Of a stretch of DNA of 34,343 bases, positions 6,884 through 14,317 are shown piece by piece; position 1 is the stretch's first letter, and every line of letters begins with the position of its first letter. The stretch comes from Acidobacteriota bacterium (GTDB lineage: Bacteria; Acidobacteriota; Terriglobia; Acidiferrales; UBA7541): contig QHYN01000101.1 in the NCBI GenBank assembly GCA_003224145.1, positions 1-34,343 on the forward strand, written 5' to 3'. The position numbers and the translations under genes are program-made. The notes beneath the pieces are model-generated. The model was not told the DNA's origin. It worked only from the letters and a program-made list of their open reading frames with translations, and searched no databases.

Positions 6884-6987
6884 AAAGGATCTCAACTGCT
6901 GGTGCATCGGACCACGCTCGACCCGCTACCGGGATTGTCTGCACCTTTCACCATTCACTTCGATGTGCGAAAATTTTCCCTGTTCCC

Positions 6988-7458
6988 ATGTCGACGAACC
7001 GTCCGCCCACCCTCAAGCTTCGCAAATTCCTTTTCGCCGCTCTTCTGATTCTCATTTGCGTCTTAATCGTCCACTGGCTCAACGAGCAAAACAAACCCTG
7101 GATCGTTCCCCAGGAATTCAAAAGTCTCAAGAATCCCCTGCTTCCCTCAGAGTCCATCTTGAGCTCCGCCCGGCAAATCTATGCGGATGAATGTGCCCAA
7201 TGTCATGGGGAACGCGGCCAAGGGGACGGCCCTGAGGCGAGGACGCATACTCCACTTCCCGCGGATCTCACCGACGCGAAGCGCATGGCCACCGTCACCG
7301 ATGGCGAAATCTTCTACCAGATCACCGAGGGCCGAAGGCCCATGCCCTCGTTCAAACGTCGCCTGACGCAGGATCAGCGCTGGCAGCTCGTTCTGCTCGT
7401 GCGCTCGTTCTCCCAACCCTCCGGCCAGACCAATCCCAGCGGCAACAAACAGCCCTGA
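6988..7458 (+). CDS. Membrane-anchored c-type cytochrome
   Basis: 156 residues. An N-terminal uncleaved anchor (KFLFAALLILICVLIVHWL, about 13-31) is followed by a periplasmic class I cytochrome c domain. The haem motif CAQCH is at 69-73 and the probable axial Met is Met119 in PMPSF. The segment PADLTDAKRMATVTDGEIFYQITEG resembles the single-haem cytochromes with an LxxG/MPSF arrangement found beside oxidases and dehydrogenases. It is probably a periplasmic electron carrier. No redox partner is adjacent: the Nramp gene lies upstream and unrelated genes run convergently downstream. No strong Shine-Dalgarno sequence is seen before the ATG, but the following lysine/arginine plus hydrophobic segment fits this start. 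Confidence 0.88.
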   Translation: MSTNRPPTLKLRKFLFAALLILICVLIVHWLNEQNKPWIVPQEFKSLKNPLLPSESILSSARQIYADECAQCHGERGQGDGPEARTHTPLPADLTDAKRMATVTDGEIFYQITEGRRPMPSFKRRLTQDQRWQLVLLVRSFSQPSGQTNPSGNKQP

Positions 7459-7484
7459 TGATCTGCTGAAAATGTACTGTTAAT

Positions 7485-7512
7485 TGTCATTCCGAGCGAA
7501 GCGAGGAATCTG
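7485..7512. repeat. REP-like intergenic repeat (TCATTCCGAGCGAAGCGAGG type)
   Basis: The stretch reads TGTCATTCCGAGCGAAGCGA followed by GGAATCTG, an imperfect palindrome with TTCC/GGAA ends. Near-identical words are common intergenic repeats in several environmental bacterial lineages, from memory. It lies between two converging genes, the usual place for REP sequences. Only one copy is seen in this window. Confidence 0.5.
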
Positions 7513-7542
7513 CTTTTCGTTTGCGTGGGCAAAAATGAAATC

Positions 7543-7923
7543 CTAAGTCCGACCCGGTTTGGCAGGCTCTCGGTGGAGGCCGATCACGTTCCCACCCGGG
7601 TCGCGGAACCTCGCGGCGATCTCCGGTGCGTCCATACCAATCGGCTGCACGATTTCGCCTCCGTTGGCGACGATGGTTTTCACGGTGGCTGCTACGCTAT
7701 CGACCATCACGTATATGAGAAATCCGGGTGCGGAAGCGGACGCGCGACCGACCAGCCAGGTGCTGCTCACTTCGCCGGTTGTGTCGTCAAAGGCGGTGCT
7801 GCCGTCACCACGCCGCCGGATGTGCCAGCCGAAGACCCGTCTGTAAAACTCCGCCGAGCGTGCAATATCGGTGGCGGGCATCTCGATGTAACAGATCTTG
7901 CCGTTCGCAAGCGTGGGAGGCAT
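7543..7923 (-). CDS. VOC superfamily (glyoxalase/bleomycin-resistance fold) protein
   Basis: 126 residues. The start at 7923 is supported by AAGGA six bases upstream. The frame extends to 7992, but the extra residues are not domain-like. Features typical of one glyoxalase-like unit are seen: ICYIEMPATDIARSAEFYRRVFGW at the start, a central beta segment, and FRDPGGNVIGLHRE at the end. Metal-ligand-like positions (Glu near residue 14, Glu/His near the C-terminus) are plausible but not diagnostic. VOC proteins include dioxygenases, lyases and resistance proteins, so substrate is unknown. It lies 46 bases downstream of the membrane-protein gene on the same strand and may share its transcript. Confidence 0.85.
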   Translation of the reverse strand: MPPTLANGKICYIEMPATDIARSAEFYRRVFGWHIRRRGDGSTAFDDTTGEVSSTWLVGRASASAPGFLIYVMVDSVAATVKTIVANGGEIVQPIGMDAPEIAARFRDPGGNVIGLHREPAKPGRT

Positions 7924-7969
7924 TAGGATTCCTTCAAACGGTGTGATTCTTAGCGCGCTGTTAAGATTG

Positions 7970-8527
7970 CTACCGCGGCCAAAGCCACCCAAACGTCCCC
8001 GCGGTCAGCAAGCCATAAACCAGGCCATCAAAAAAATGTTTGATAACCACGCCCCACGGCTGTCCCGCCCAGATGCCATTCACCAGTTGCCCCACGCCGT
8101 AGGCCATGAACGCCGCCGTGCCCGCCACGCGAAACACCGCCAGATACACTGTCCCTGACGGAAGGGTGCGTCCCGCCAGATAGGCGGTAAAGATGCCGAC
8201 AATCACGCAGTACACAAACCACATCCCAAGAAACTTCGGCATGTTCACCGGGCCCGTCGGAAACACGGTCATCGTCCCGACCGGTCCTTGCTTCTGCTTC
8301 TCCGCAATGGCGGGCGACTTCATGTCCTTGTGCGTGCAAAACGGGAACATATACACTCCCCGTTTCACCCCTGCCTTGCGCAGGACCGCCAGAACATTGT
8401 CTTCATCAGGCAATTGCTTGTAGTCGCTACGGTGATACGGCAGCACCATGTGCATGATGGAGCTGGCCACGAACACGATCACGGCCGAAAGCAGGATCGG
8501 GATCCAAAGAGCGGTGAGAGGAACCAT
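7970..8527 (-). CDS. Conserved-looking membrane protein of unknown function
   Basis: 185 residues from ATG 8527, which has a near-perfect Shine-Dalgarno sequence (AAGGAGG) five bases upstream. Four hydrophobic segments are visible: LWIPILLSAVIVFVASSIMHM, FLGMWFVYCVIVGIFTAYLAG, VYLAVFRVAGTAAFMAYGVG and VVIKHFFDGLVYGLLTAGTF. A soluble loop between the first and second contains YHRSDYKQLPDEDNVLAVLRKAG and FCTHKDMKSP. I do not recognise a named domain. The pattern suggests a small inner-membrane protein. It is first in a possible two-gene unit with the VOC protein. Confidence 0.82.
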   Translation of the reverse strand: MVPLTALWIPILLSAVIVFVASSIMHMVLPYHRSDYKQLPDEDNVLAVLRKAGVKRGVYMFPFCTHKDMKSPAIAEKQKQGPVGTMTVFPTGPVNMPKFLGMWFVYCVIVGIFTAYLAGRTLPSGTVYLAVFRVAGTAAFMAYGVGQLVNGIWAGQPWGVVIKHFFDGLVYGLLTAGTFGWLWPR

Positions 8528-8665
8528 GGCTGCCTCCTTGGCATTTGGGGCTGGGTGCCCGCAATGAATGAGGGGGCTGTTTGCCCCGATTTCCCCCGCG
8601 AGGCTACCCTTCTCGCATGCCGCGGTCAAGCGTCCACTTTGCCGAGTGAACCCCCGAGGACGTCG

Positions 8666-10366
8666 CTACGGCTTCTTCTTTTTGAAAAGGCCAGTGAGGG
8701 CGTCAACCGCATTGCTCGGGTTCGGTTGCGATTTGTCAGCCGCCGTGCTGCTGCCACCCAAGCATCCCAATTTTGATTTGAACATATCGGCCGCGAGGCC
8801 GCCCACGTCCGGAACGAATTTGGGATCGGAGGTCGTCCCCTTGATTTGGAAAGGCACGGTCAAACCGCTCTTGCATCCGCCTCCAGTAACTTTGCCGAGG
8901 AGGTCGCCTAGGCCCCCGGCAGCACCTCCAGTGGAGCTGGCGGCCGCAGATTGAGAACTCGAGAGAGTCGCGACCATTTTGAAATCGAGATCGTTCCTGG
9001 AATCCACGGTGCCGGTGCCGGTGAGATTTCCCAACGACGGCACGATGGCCAGGAAATTGTCGGCCTTGATCCCATCTGGCGCCATCCGGAGATCGCTGGT
9101 GAGTTTTTCGATGTTGAGATCACTGCCGGTCTTGAGGCCGGTGAGCGCGGAAATCGCAGACATTTTTGAACCGAGATCGAAGCCCGCGAGCTTTCCGTTA
9201 AAGAGCCCGACGTTGCCCGTGGTGACGAGCCTATTCGTGGGACCACTGATATTGAGGTCCGCGTTGAGCGCGCCGGCTTGCAACGATGCGCCTTTGGGAA
9301 CATTGATACCAAGCGCCGGGAGAAACGCCTGCAAATCTCTCGCAGGCATGTCCTTGGCATCCAGCTTGATTTTGACGACGGTAGCCTCACCCTCGGTCTT
9401 ATAAGTGCCGCCGAGATGCGCGGCCGCAGCTCCGATTTTCAAGACCGACTGGTTCAGAATCCCGGTATTTTTTCGAAGATCGTATTTGGTATTGAAGTCG
9501 ACAGTAACGGGGACGCTGGCTGGCGAGCCACCCGCAACGAGAAGGGCTTTGGAAAGTTTCGCGTTGCCCCTGGTTTCCGCTGCTCCACCGCGAGAAGCAA
9601 GCGTGCCGTCAAGATCGAGAATGCCTCCCAGACCTGCCGAGGAATCCAGGAAGCCCGTGGAGGCAAGATTCAAAGAACTGATGGTGAGTTTAGCGTTAAG
9701 GGGAGTCAGCGAAGTGTCCGCCTGATCGATGGGACCCGCGTTGCCTTCGAGTTTGAACTTCCCACCGGAAGGAAGGTCCGCGGTGACGGTCACAGGAAAC
9801 TTCGAAGTCATGGAAAAATCGGAGGCCGTGATGTTGAGGTTGTCGTAGGCGCTGCGCTTCTGGGAATTCGTCGCGCCCACGATGATCTTGCCGTTTTTTA
9901 GCACGAATTTCGCAATGGAGAGATCCGCGGCAGCACTCGGGCCGGAGGAAGATTTCTTGGCTTCGGATTTCGTCGAAGCGCCGCCGAGCGAGGAAAAGTT
10001 CCATACGCCGGCGGGATTGTGCAGCAGCGTGACCTGCGGAGTGTCGATGGTCACGCCCGTGATGTTCAGGCTTTTTGAGAAAATCAGCGGCAGGATTTCC
10101 ACGCCGACGTTGAAGGATTTAGCGGTGAGAAAAGGTGAGGAGCTGAATTTGGGATCGTCGCCGATGGAGAGGTTATCGGCGGAGAGCGAACCAGTGATGA
10201 GAGAGAGACTGAGATTCCCAAGCTGCACCTTGCGTCCCAGCGCCGCGGAAGCTTTCTCTTCGATGGTGGGGCGGAACTGATTGACGGGGATCAGGAACGG
10301 AACAATAAGAATCAAAACAATCAAGATACCAACGACGATAAGCACGATGCGGAGCTTGCCCTTCAT
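8666..10366 (-). CDS. AsmA family protein
   Basis: 566 residues. ATG 10366 is chosen because GGAGG precedes it and the protein then begins with a basic n-region and one membrane anchor (IVLIVVGILIVLILIVPFLI). The N-terminal PVNQFRPTIEEKASAALGRKV and ISSLNLASTGF-type repeats, the long beta-rich periplasmic body and the C-terminal GTGTVDSRNDLDFKM / LTVPFQIKGTTSDPKFVPDV are AsmA hallmarks. AsmA-like proteins are now viewed as inner-membrane-anchored, periplasm-spanning proteins related to bridge-like lipid carriers, affecting outer-membrane lipid balance. A Ser/Ala-rich patch (about 485-500) and a Lys-rich end are low complexity. It is divergent from the pseudopilin gene. Confidence 0.9.
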   Translation of the reverse strand: MKGKLRIVLIVVGILIVLILIVPFLIPVNQFRPTIEEKASAALGRKVQLGNLSLSLITGSLSADNLSIGDDPKFSSSPFLTAKSFNVGVEILPLIFSKSLNITGVTIDTPQVTLLHNPAGVWNFSSLGGASTKSEAKKSSSGPSAAADLSIAKFVLKNGKIIVGATNSQKRSAYDNLNITASDFSMTSKFPVTVTADLPSGGKFKLEGNAGPIDQADTSLTPLNAKLTISSLNLASTGFLDSSAGLGGILDLDGTLASRGGAAETRGNAKLSKALLVAGGSPASVPVTVDFNTKYDLRKNTGILNQSVLKIGAAAAHLGGTYKTEGEATVVKIKLDAKDMPARDLQAFLPALGINVPKGASLQAGALNADLNISGPTNRLVTTGNVGLFNGKLAGFDLGSKMSAISALTGLKTGSDLNIEKLTSDLRMAPDGIKADNFLAIVPSLGNLTGTGTVDSRNDLDFKMVATLSSSQSAAASSTGGAAGGLGDLLGKVTGGGCKSGLTVPFQIKGTTSDPKFVPDVGGLAADMFKSKLGCLGGSSTAADKSQPNPSNAVDALTGLFKKKKP

Positions 10367-10570
10367 GACGACCTCCAGAATGGAAGGAATAGCCAATGGC
10401 CAGGACGCGGAAAACGCATGATAGCACAGCAGCAATACGAATAACTGCACCCCTCATACATCTCTCATCAAAATTGAGTTATCCTGAAAGACGGGAGTTT
10501 TTGTGGGCCCCACACGCGGCCGAGTTTGGAGATCCTTCGCCATGGTAGGGGAGCTGTTCCACGGATCCTT

Positions 10571-11041
10571 ATGAGCAAGAGACGCAAGTGTTTGCAGAGT
10601 GGGCTCACGCTTCTGGAACTGATCCTGGCCGCATTCGTTCTTGCCATACTGGCAACTGCTGCGTTGCCCGTGGTGCGCTTCACGATTGTGAGGTCCAAGG
10701 AGGTCGAACTCCATCGGGACCTCCGGGAAATACGCGATGCCATCGACCGCTACAAGGATTATGCGGACCGCAACCTCATTCGCGTCGAAGTCGGCAGCGA
10801 GGGATATCCGCCAGACCTGGAAACGCTGGTCAAAGGAGTGCAGATTGGCGCGAGTTCCGATCGAAAGGTGCGTTTCTTGCGTCGCATTCCCGTGGACCCT
10901 ATGACAGGCCGAGCTGAATGGAATCTGCAAGCCGTTCAGGATGACCCGGATTCAACATCGTGGGCAGGCAAGAACGTGTTCGACGTCCATTCCAAATCTC
11001 AGGCCGCGGCTCTCGACGGAACACGATACGCGGATTGGTAA
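10571..11041 (+). CDS. Type II secretion pseudopilin-like protein (GspG-like)
   Basis: 156 residues from ATG 10571, which places a short basic leader (MSKRRKCLQSG) before the prepilin peptidase site. Cleavage is expected after Gly11, giving LTLLELILAAFVLAILATAA with Glu at position +5 as in functional pilins. The C-terminal half contains GYPPDLETLVKG and RRIPVDPMTG, the layout of GspG-type major pseudopilins, and ends DVHSKSQAAALDGTRYADW. No other secretion genes flank it, so it is an orphan pseudopilin, common in this type of genome. The ribosome-binding site is weak (GGAT). A longer frame from 10526 would push the leader too far upstream. Confidence 0.87.
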   Translation: MSKRRKCLQSGLTLLELILAAFVLAILATAALPVVRFTIVRSKEVELHRDLREIRDAIDRYKDYADRNLIRVEVGSEGYPPDLETLVKGVQIGASSDRKVRFLRRIPVDPMTGRAEWNLQAVQDDPDSTSWAGKNVFDVHSKSQAAALDGTRYADW

Positions 11042-11275
11042 CGACAAGTCCTCGCCTCACACGCTCCGCGTCCCTTCAGGAAAATAGCTTAGCAATCATC
11101 CCCCAGTTCAATTCCATCCGTGCAAATCTTGAAAAAGGGTAGGAACACAAATCAGGTTCTCACGCAGCGGATCCCGCACTGGCAATGTTAGCTGCGGGGA
11201 GTAAAATGAGAAGCCGCCGGAAGACTGGTTCACGTGCCGCAGACGGGTCTGCGAAATCTCGCGTCGAAGGTGAGT

Positions 11276-13333
11276 ATGAGAATAGCATCCGCCTTGCATT
11301 TGTTCGTGCTTTCCCTCGGTTTGACCGCGACCGCCGGTGCGCAGACTCGGGAGGAACCAGCCTTACCCTACTCACCCAGTTTGAACCTCAATTCGATGGA
11401 CAAGTCCATCGATCCCTGCCAGAACTTCTACAAATATGCTTGTGGCCGCTGGCAGAAGGACAATCCCATCCCGGCGGATCAGACTTCGTGGAGCGTTTAC
11501 GGCAAGCTCTATCAGGACAATCTCAACTTTCTGCGCAGCATTCTGGAGCAGGCGGCCCACAGCTCGAGTCCGCGCGACGCCGTGTCACAAAAGATTGGGG
11601 ACTTCTATGCGTCCTGTATCGACGAGGCGGCGCTCGAAAGGAACGGGCTGGGGCCCCTTCAAGCGGAACTGGATGCGATTGCGCAGCTGAAATCCGTGCG
11701 TGAACTGGCTCCGCTGGTGGCCAGGCTGCAAATAACCACAGGCGGGTACAGGACGATTCTCTTCCGGAGCGGTTCCGATCAGGACCCGGACAATTCAGAA
11801 CAAGTGATTGCGTCGCTGGATCAGGGCGGCCTGGGGCTTCCGGACCGGGACTACTACACCAAAGACGACGCAAAATCGAAGGAAACTCGCGAACGCTATC
11901 TCCAGCACGTGCAGAAAGTTTTCGAGCTGCTTGGCGACTATCCCGAAGCCGCAAAGAAAAATGCCGACACCCTGATGCGCATGGAAACGGCGCTCGCCAA
12001 GGCCTCCATGACGCGCGTGGAGCGGCGCGATCCCTACAAGCTGAAGAACAAGATGAAAGTTCCAAGGCTCGAAGAGCTCGTTCCTAATTTCAGCTGGAAG
12101 ACCTACTACAGTGTTTTGCAATACCCCACGATCGAGATCCTGAACATCGGAGACCCGGGGTTCTTCAAAGAAGTGAACGCGGCGCTCGCGAGAGAGTCGC
12201 TGACCGACTGGAAGATATATCTGCGGTTTCATGTGGCGGACAGCTCGGCACAGTTTCTCTCGGAGAAGTTTATTCAGGAGAATTTCGAGTTCTACCGCAA
12301 ATATTTGCGCGGTGCCAAGGAGCGGGAGCCTCAATGGAAGCGCTGCGTCAAGTTCACCGACTACATGCTGGGCGAAGCGCTGGGCCAGGCGTACGTGCGC
12401 AGTGTGTTCGCACCCCACCTCAAACAAAGCACACTGGACATGGTGCGCGGCATCGAAGACGCCATGGCAAAGCGGATTCAGGCTCTGGACTGGATGAGCC
12501 CGGAGACAAAACAGCAAGCTCTCACCAAGCTCCGCGGCATTCGCAACAAAATCGGCTATCCCGACCGGTGGCGGGACTACAGCTCGGTGAAAATTGTACG
12601 CGACGAATTTCTTGCAAACGTGCAGCAGGCCACCGCGTTTGAGCACCGCCGGGAGATCACCAAGATCGGTAAGCCCGTAGACCACGGCGAATGGGAAATC
12701 TCTCCGGCCACCGTAGACGCCTACTACAATCCGCAGATGAACGACATCAATTTTCCCGCGGGCGTTCTGCAGCCTCCTCTGTACGATGCCAAGTTGGACG
12801 ACGCGCCAAACTACGGCGACACCGGTGGCACCATCGGTCACGAATTGACGCACGGTTTTGACGACGAGGGCAGCCAGTTCGACGCCCAGGGCAATTTGAA
12901 AAATTGGTGGACCAAAGAGGACCGCGAAAAGTTTGACGCGCGCACCAAATGCGTCAGCGACCAATATTCGCAGTACGTCGTGGTGGATGACGTGCACATC
13001 AACGGGCAGCTGACGATGGGAGAGGATGTAGCGGACCTGGGCGGCGAGATTCTTGCTTACATCGCTTGGAAGGATGCCACCAAGGACAAAAATCTCCAGC
13101 CCGTCGACGGGCTCACGCCGGAACAGCGCTTCTTCATTGGCTTCGCGCAGTGGGATTGCGCCAACGAACGACCCGAAGACCTTCGCGTGCGCGCCCAGAC
13201 CGACCCGCATTCACCCGCGAAGTACCGCATCAACGGCGTACTAGTGAACATGCCGGAATTTGCAAAAGCCTTTTCCTGTAAAGCTGGCCAACCCATGGTG
13301 AAGCCGGCGGACAAGGTGTGCCGCGTCTGGTAG
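11276..13333 (+). CDS. Exported M13 family zinc metallopeptidase (neprilysin/PepO-like)
   Basis: 685 residues. ATG 11276 has GAAGGTGA upstream and opens a signal peptide (MRIASALHLFVLSLGLTATA, then GAQ). The N-terminal M13 region has SIDPCQNFYKYACGRWQ. The catalytic motif HELTH is at 522-526 in GHELTHGFDDEGSQFD. The third zinc ligand is Glu583 in GEDVADLGG, where most relatives have GENxADLGG. The substrate-binding VNAYYNP-like motif appears as VDAYYNPQMNDINFPAG, and the end is VCRVW, the usual M13 terminus. The enzyme is expected to cleave peptides in the periplasm. It is a complete, full-length member and apparently monocistronic. A frame from 11234 would add a pre-signal stretch and is less likely. 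Confidence 0.95.
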   Translation: MRIASALHLFVLSLGLTATAGAQTREEPALPYSPSLNLNSMDKSIDPCQNFYKYACGRWQKDNPIPADQTSWSVYGKLYQDNLNFLRSILEQAAHSSSPRDAVSQKIGDFYASCIDEAALERNGLGPLQAELDAIAQLKSVRELAPLVARLQITTGGYRTILFRSGSDQDPDNSEQVIASLDQGGLGLPDRDYYTKDDAKSKETRERYLQHVQKVFELLGDYPEAAKKNADTLMRMETALAKASMTRVERRDPYKLKNKMKVPRLEELVPNFSWKTYYSVLQYPTIEILNIGDPGFFKEVNAALARESLTDWKIYLRFHVADSSAQFLSEKFIQENFEFYRKYLRGAKEREPQWKRCVKFTDYMLGEALGQAYVRSVFAPHLKQSTLDMVRGIEDAMAKRIQALDWMSPETKQQALTKLRGIRNKIGYPDRWRDYSSVKIVRDEFLANVQQATAFEHRREITKIGKPVDHGEWEISPATVDAYYNPQMNDINFPAGVLQPPLYDAKLDDAPNYGDTGGTIGHELTHGFDDEGSQFDAQGNLKNWWTKEDREKFDARTKCVSDQYSQYVVVDDVHINGQLTMGEDVADLGGEILAYIAWKDATKDKNLQPVDGLTPEQRFFIGFAQWDCANERPEDLRVRAQTDPHSPAKYRINGVLVNMPEFAKAFSCKAGQPMVKPADKVCRVW

Positions 13334-13397
13334 CGGCTGTGCGGTCGATCTAGGCACGCTTTGTCGGCCTAGCGTCCCAGGGTAGCAGGTATCCACA

Positions 13398-14225
13398 ATG
13401 CCTCGCTCAAACGACAAGCAGAGAATCATCGAGCACTACGACCTCGTTAGTCCCTACTACCGCTCCCGCTGGGGCGAGCATATACATCACGGATATTGGA
13501 TTCGCGGGGATGAATCAAATGAAAAAGCACAGCTTCAGCTCGTCGAGCATCTCGCTGAGCTCGCAAACATAAAGCCCCGCGCAGATATTCTTGACATCGG
13601 CTGCGGCTTCGGCGCTAGCAGCCTCTATCTAGCCGAACACTATAACGCCAAAGTAACCGGCATCACTATTTCCTCCGTACAGATCAAAATGGCAATCCAA
13701 GCCGCGGCAGGGAAACAACTCGATGCAAAGTTCCTCTTGATGGACGCTGAAGTAATGAACTTCGAGAAGCAATTCGACCTTCTCTGGTCCGTGGAATCGA
13801 TTGCCCACTATCAGAACCGCCAGGCGTTCTTTGCTTCTGCCGCTAAACTCCTGAAGCCGGGCGGCTCCTTCGCGATCACCGACTGGTTCAAGAAAGAGAA
13901 TCTCACGCGCGCGGAGACGCGGAAATTTATCGGTCCCATCGAAAAGGGCATGCTTGTGGAACTACAAGTGATGGATGACTATGAACAATTCCTCATTTCG
14001 AACAGCCTGCAAATCATACACCGCGAAGTGCTGAACAAGAATTGCGCCAAGACATGGGACCTGAGCCTCGACATTATTAAGGATCGGAGTTTCTGGGCGC
14101 TCGCCGCGAAATACGGCCCCGAGTTCGTCTCCTATCTCAAAGCGTTTCAGGCCATGCGCGCCGGCTTTGCGTCCGGCAACTTCGTCTACGGCCTCTTCGT
14201 CGCGTCAGCCATTCCAAATACCTGA
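13398..14225 (+). CDS. SAM-dependent class I methyltransferase
   Basis: 275 residues. Motif I is DIGCGFGASS at 66-75, followed by an acidic motif II region (VTGITISSVQ), DLLWSVESIAHY as motif IV and LLKPGGSFAITDW as the post-motif. The N-terminal HYDLVSPYYRSRWGEHIHHGYW is typical of the small-molecule methyltransferase group that includes tocopherol, sarcosine/glycine and cyclopropane-type enzymes. The substrate is not predictable. It follows the M13 peptidase by 64 bases on the same strand, with a weak hairpin (CTAGGC/GCCTAG, 13350-13372) between them, so the two may be separately transcribed. Confidence 0.9.
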   Translation: MPRSNDKQRIIEHYDLVSPYYRSRWGEHIHHGYWIRGDESNEKAQLQLVEHLAELANIKPRADILDIGCGFGASSLYLAEHYNAKVTGITISSVQIKMAIQAAAGKQLDAKFLLMDAEVMNFEKQFDLLWSVESIAHYQNRQAFFASAAKLLKPGGSFAITDWFKKENLTRAETRKFIGPIEKGMLVELQVMDDYEQFLISNSLQIIHREVLNKNCAKTWDLSLDIIKDRSFWALAAKYGPEFVSYLKAFQAMRAGFASGNFVYGLFVASAIPNT

Positions 14226-14317
14226 TGAATCCCATTTGGCACCCCGCCGATGTGCTCAACTGAACAAAACGGGACACAAGACGCCAGCGCCAGATGAGTC
14301 GAAGATTTCGAACTGGG

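Noticed and set aside
11795-13210. 471-codon open frame opposite the M13 peptidase
   Set aside because: Antisense to a complete enzyme with catalytic motifs; its own sequence is Val/Leu/Arg-rich shadow coding.
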